Positions 59,440 through 64,000 of a DNA stretch of 64,000 bases are shown here, in pieces. A program made the position numbers and the translations under genes. The stretch spans positions 23,867,650 to 23,931,649 of the forward strand of contig NC_079887.1 in assembly GCF_029227915.1 (NCBI RefSeq), in the 5' to 3' direction. How positions within the stretch are numbered: position 1 is the first letter of the stretch; the number at the start of each line of letters is the position of its first letter. Under the pieces are notes generated by a model, which was not told where the DNA came from, ran no database searches, and worked only from the letters and a program-made list of their open reading frames with translations. The stretch is from Hydractinia symbiolongicarpus. Its lineage: Eukaryota; Cnidaria; Hydrozoa; Anthoathecata; Hydractiniidae.

Positions 59440-62400
59440 GTCTCAATGTGGTAAGAAAATTATTATACTAAAGTTCTTGTACTTATTCTTTAGGAAAGAT
59501 CTTTTCTTCGTTTAAAAGAATTGTTTAGTTTATTTAATACAGCCTTTATGATGCTGAAGTGCGTATGTTTACTTATACAAAACGTTAATGCCCACTTTCA
59601 CGCTGCATGACTACACAAATCAGGTTCAATAAAAAACAAAATCATCGTGCACACAAAATGTTCCTGTTCAAACAAAAAAACTTTTTCAATTATTTTTTAC
59701 CATCCTTTCATTTAGAGAGAGAAAAAACACACGATATGTTGAACCGGACTAATTAAGCGGATGTTAGAAGGTTTATTAATTTTTAATCATGATAATTTAA
59801 AGGGAGACGTTTTCGAAAGATCCTTTTCCCATAAATCAAAATAATTCATCGCAACAAAAGGTAAATTGTACAAAATTATTATTTGCATAAAACTAATAGA
59901 AATTTAAATTATTTTTTGTATTAAGCAATGCTTCGACTGTAGTTTTTAGGCGGGAAACATTGCTTTCTAGAGTAATTGCATACAAATCGAGTTAGACACT
60001 GCTCTATAAAATACGTTTTGATGTTTGCACCCAGAAGGATTTTAAATAACTATCTTATATATTATCTTCCTCATACGCCTTCAGTGGAGTTTTTTTATTA
60101 TCACGTTTATGCAGAATATAATGCAGAAGTATAAAGAAAAAAACATGCAGAAGTATGTCTTTTTATCTCAAATAAGTGCTGATTAGCTGTCAAAAACATA
60201 TGTTTTTGATTTTGATATTGGTTTCTGACAGATGTATATTACTGGATCATAAAGAACATCTACCTCGCACTAAGAATAATACTAAGACAGCCTTTGAATA
60301 AAACGCGCATGTGTGCAACACCATTGCGCATGTGTACAAGATTTGACGCATGTGCAGTATTCGCAAATAAAAAACAACACGTAAAAAGCGCGACAAAGTC
60401 TCATTATGGCATATAATCCAATTTTGGATCCATGTAACGGCTACCTAAAACAATGATGGTAGTTTTAAAACATTTACTTAGAAATCTAACTGGTGTTTTT
60501 TTTTGCCACTATTCTTATTTTGTTCGTACTTTTTTTGCAATTCCGATCGTTTGGTATTCTTATAATTGTCATAGGATAAATTTTGTTTGACGCTTGACGC
60601 TTTGTTTCTGAAGAAAAATATTGGTGTAAAAATCTAAAGCTTCCCCACATAGCCTCTCATAGATATGATGTCACAACTATATTGAATTAACCTCACACTT
60701 AACGCAATTAAAACCTTATTGATATCAGTACAGTTTTTCCACGAGGTCAAGAAAATTATCATATATGAATTTTGCTTTATATTGTGGCTACCCGAGGCGC
60801 CCCAATTTTTTTTTAAATTTTACATCCCTAGATTGGCGGAAATTGCCCTTCTAGACGTCAACGATCTCATAGTTCGATGTTAAAAAATACGATGAATGTT
60901 TCGATATTTTTCTTATATAGAAAAGCTGCATTGTTTAATTTCCTTCAGAAACAAAAAAATAGAAAGAGATACATAATTACATTACACGACTACAATAATA
61001 TAAGAATATGATAAGAACACTAGAAATTTTAAGGGTCCTGGCACTTTTTAGAGAATTTACATCGCATTTGGACTTTTTAAAATGTGCTGCTAGCCCCCTT
61101 AAAACATTCAGTGTTTTTTTTTTTATAACAATGATCTATGTTAAGGATCCTAATATTCCTAGACAACTTTCTCTCTGTTTTTTTTTCATTTCTCTCTGTC
61201 TCTCTGTTTTTCTCTTTCTGTCTCTTTTCTAATGTTCCTTTTTCTCTCTTTAGTAGAAAAATTATTGGAGGGGGGGGCGCTGTGCCCCCTGGCCACTCCG
61301 ACGGTTACGGCACTGATGACTGTTTCGTTGGTGCTGAAAAACCTTTTAAATGAACAGAAGGACATATAACAAAAGGTTTTGATAATGTAAATGAAAAAGT
61401 TGTAAAATGTGTGAAATAGAAAAATGTAAAAATATGGCATAAAAAAGAAAGCTTCTAAAATAGAAAAAAAATTATTAATGAATATTTATTTGTCATCACT
61501 CGTCCTATAAAGTCTTCCTTGCAAAGACCGACCGTTCATAGCTTGAGACTTGCAGACGACGAGTAAAAAGAGTTTAATTGCCGGAAACCGAAAGGGTGCG
61601 GATTCCTGTAAAACTCGGACCCGGTCGGTATAGTTGAATGAATACAAAGAAATTACCCGAAATTACTCAATTTTCCGGCTTTCTTTTATTAAATATTGAC
61701 ACTGTGTGTAAATCTTGTACATATATTTTCCTTATGTACTTAGGTATGTATGTAGTTACACAAGAATTAAGATTCGTATTCTAGCATAAATATTGTTTTA
61801 TTTTTCTCCATATTTCGTAATTCTCTAGGCCTGCCTACTTGGACTTCTTCCTGTAAACAGGCCTTTTATATAAGAAAATTGTATAAGAACTTATCATCAG
61901 GCTCTCTTGGTTTAGGACTAAGAATAACCCAATCCCAAATTTTGCCATAAAGTAAGAACAATCCAGAATCTGAATTCTCTTGCAATTCTCTCCGAAGCAA
62001 ACTTCAAAATAAGAACAGTGAGGCCGTTGCTGCGTGTGTGCAAGGCTAATGGTGGAATGCTTATTGTTCGGTTTAAAATAAAGTGAGAAAGAGTGAGCGT
62101 TGAAATGACGATAGGACTAAAAACGTGGAGAACGTTCCAAATGGAAAAAAAAATCAAATGTGCCATAAATGCAATTACATTATTCGTCAATTTCTTTTTC
62201 ACTTTTCCATGGTAGTTGCTTTTTTTGCTTTAATGCATTTTTGTGGACACAATGAATGCAATGTTCATGCAGACTCGGCGGAAAACAAGGCTGGACTAGG
62301 GTGTGATGTTGTACACTCGCATAAAGGGAAGCATTACTTGCTGCAAATTTTTTTTTGTTTTTTTTGTTTTTAATGTAGTTAGTTAATCAAACCTTAAACA

Positions 62401-62795
62401 TACCTACCCCTGGCCCAACCCTACATTATATTTTTTCTGCCCTGTTGTGTGTAGTTAGATGGGTTTTTCTTGCCTTGTGAAGTCCGCGTAATGTCTTTTC
62501 ATTACGTAGCGAATATTTATATCTATTTTATTTGTGCCGAAAAACTTTAAAATAGTTACGAAGGCTAAACCATTATTGTTCATACGTCATAAGTAGAGAG
62601 AGCGGGGATTAAAGAAAGTATGTTATTTTTGGTATATATTTACTGAATTATTATCTATACTTTAAATAGCCAAACAGCTACAAAGAACTAGTTAAAATTG
62701 TGTAAATACGTGATTAATCTATTATGCGTAAGTCAAAATTTAAAATCCAATTAGTATAGCTAACTAGCTTTGCCATTAAACATTTTCCATAGTCA
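59440..62795. other. intergenic, no gene supported
   Basis: Mostly AT-rich sequence. Small clustered GCGCATGTG/GCATGTGC words occur at ~60305-60355. A GC-rich repeat-like scrap (GGAGGGGGGGGCGCTGTGCC) lies at ~61268. Open frames at 61008-61440 and 61918-62373 overlap T-rich or repeat sequence and have no supporting features. The first ~100 bases upstream of 59439 (minus direction) should hold the promoter of that gene. Confidence 0.55.
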
Positions 62796-63930
62796 TTATA
62801 GGTTGCTTGAACATTTCTTGCTTACGCAAGGGAACCACTTGTACCAGCATTTGTATTTGTGTTGTTCAGTTGATGAGTGACCGAAACACTTCTTCAATTT
62901 CAAATTGCACTAAATAAACATATTAATTATTTGAATTAGTCCAAGATGACACAAACACACGCGCTAACTCCGAGGTGTGGGGGAAGGTGTTGAATAGTCT
63001 TGAATAGTTGTTTCAAGCTTTACAAAATAATTCTTAATCCGTATACGATATGATACAATTGTTTGATATTTACATGAAAAGAGAGGAATTTAGTTTTCCG
63101 TATTTCAAATCAACTAAAGACCACTAGTTATAGACGGATTTTAGACTCTCTTCATGGCGTTTTTTTTTAAATTGCTGATAAAAACGACATACTTTTCGAT
63201 TTAAAAAACAAAAACAAAACACAGCACGACCTTACCTTGTTAAACTTGCATTTACTGGACAGGCAACCTCGCAAGTTATTATACGCAACATTCTTTTGTT
63301 TTACGCTTTCAGCCTTTTGCGATTCAGATGCAAACGTAGCAAAGCACTAAAAAAAATCAAGAATGAAAGCTAACAAAAATCTATATTATATATTAAGCTA
63401 ACAATGCTAGCTACAAGTAGCGATTTTTTCTCAACTCTTTTAACTAGTCTAATAACATAGAATTAAATGTAAAATTCTAAAGCTTCTAGTACTTAATGTA
63501 AATGCTACAAAAAACTGAGAAACGAAGTTGCAAAACTGGATAAAGGAAAAGCTGTATCAAGGAATCCGTGCACTCCTGTTAAATCTTACCCCTGAGCCTT
63601 GAGCTTGAGCTTGAAGGATATATGGTGCATAACTTGATGGAACATTTTGAGGTGGTGATACTGTGCTAATAGTTTTTGCAGTGGGTTTCGGTGCCTGCGT
63701 AGCCTGAGGTGGGGCAGGTGTGTTTGCTCCACTAGCTTTTGCAGTTGGTGGCTGTGAAGGTGCAGCCTGACCAGCACTTCCTACATTGGAATTACCGGAT
63801 GTAGCTGGTGTGGGGTTTGTGTCAGTGTTAGCATATTGTAGGGCACTTCCTTCACCAGAAGCGGCGTCATCTGGGGTGCCAATCTCTTCATCCTCAGCGT
63901 CTCCGGTAAGTGCTTCGAACAAGACGTTAT
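62796..63930 (-). CDS. secreted Cys-module protein, paralogue C (signal-peptide exon outside window)
   Basis: Exons 63930-63590, 63346-63236 and 62909-62796 in transcription order, entering in phase 1, then phase 0, 0. The visible part is 188 residues. The upstream signal-peptide exon is not in the remaining 70 bases and must lie beyond 64000. The linker exon is acidic at first, then Ala/Pro/Thr/Gln-rich, ending GSG. Module 1 is C-x26-C-x4-C (CFATFAS..., LRGCLSSKC). Module 2 is C-x6-C-x12-C-x6-C-x4-C with WYKWFP. Module 2 keeps the shorter x12 loop also seen in the 23740 gene, while paralogues A and B have x14. Confidence 0.85.
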
Positions 63931-64000
63931 CTGGATGGAGAAAAGCAAGATGGGTTATGAATACAAATCATAAAACAAGCGAAGCAACATTTATCTACAT

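Noticed and set aside
61008-61440. Overlapping open frames on both strands
   Set aside because: Driven by T/C-rich low-complexity sequence and a GC-rich repeat scrap; no protein features.

Overview
The window is AT-rich eukaryotic DNA. Short coding exons sit between GT..AG introns, and the intergenic space is long and repeat-littered. No bacterial operons, phage genes or CRISPR arrays are seen. Marine-invertebrate-style secreted proteins (mucin-like Thr/Pro repeats joined to a small WSC-like Cys/Trp domain), a dystroglycan-like receptor and many small MITE/SINE-like repeats suggest a metazoan, most likely a cnidarian and perhaps a hydrozoan. The organism is an inference; no sequence here proves it.

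Layout. (1) 2-6284 (+): 3' part of a dystroglycan-like transmembrane gene, joined from eight exons. Its cytoplasmic tail contains tandemly duplicated mini-exons and an Arg/Ser-rich region. (2) 9206-12224 (+) and 17711-19817 (+): two tandem paralogues, each with a signal-peptide exon, a huge Thr/Pro/Glu repeat exon and two exons for a four-Cys WSC-like domain. (3) 23740-25841 (+): a small secreted protein with a basic linker and two five-cysteine modules, one per exon. (4) 30768-33434 (-): a secreted protein of seven small C-x5-C-x5-C-x4-C type modules, built from phase-0 exons. (5) 33.5-49.4 kb: a gene-poor stretch with a SINE-like piece and a ~1 kb inverted-repeat element bounded by TTAA. (6) 49392-51189, 56020-59439 and 62796-63930+ (all -): three paralogues with the same four-exon plan as the gene in (3): signal peptide, acidic or Pro-rich linker, Cys module 1, Cys module 2. 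The last one runs off the window.

Most genes here encode small extracellular proteins sharing one exon logic: a signal peptide with a phase-1 junction, a low-complexity spacer exon, then disulfide modules on their own exons. The best candidate for something undescribed is the exon-aligned Cys module family in (3) and (6). Modules 1 and 2 look like internal duplicates, and module 1 of the minus-strand genes has lost one pair of cysteines. No function can be assigned from sequence alone.

All gene models were joined by hand from reading frame, splice consensus and paralogue comparison. Every internal junction checked keeps frame. No transcript or database evidence was available.
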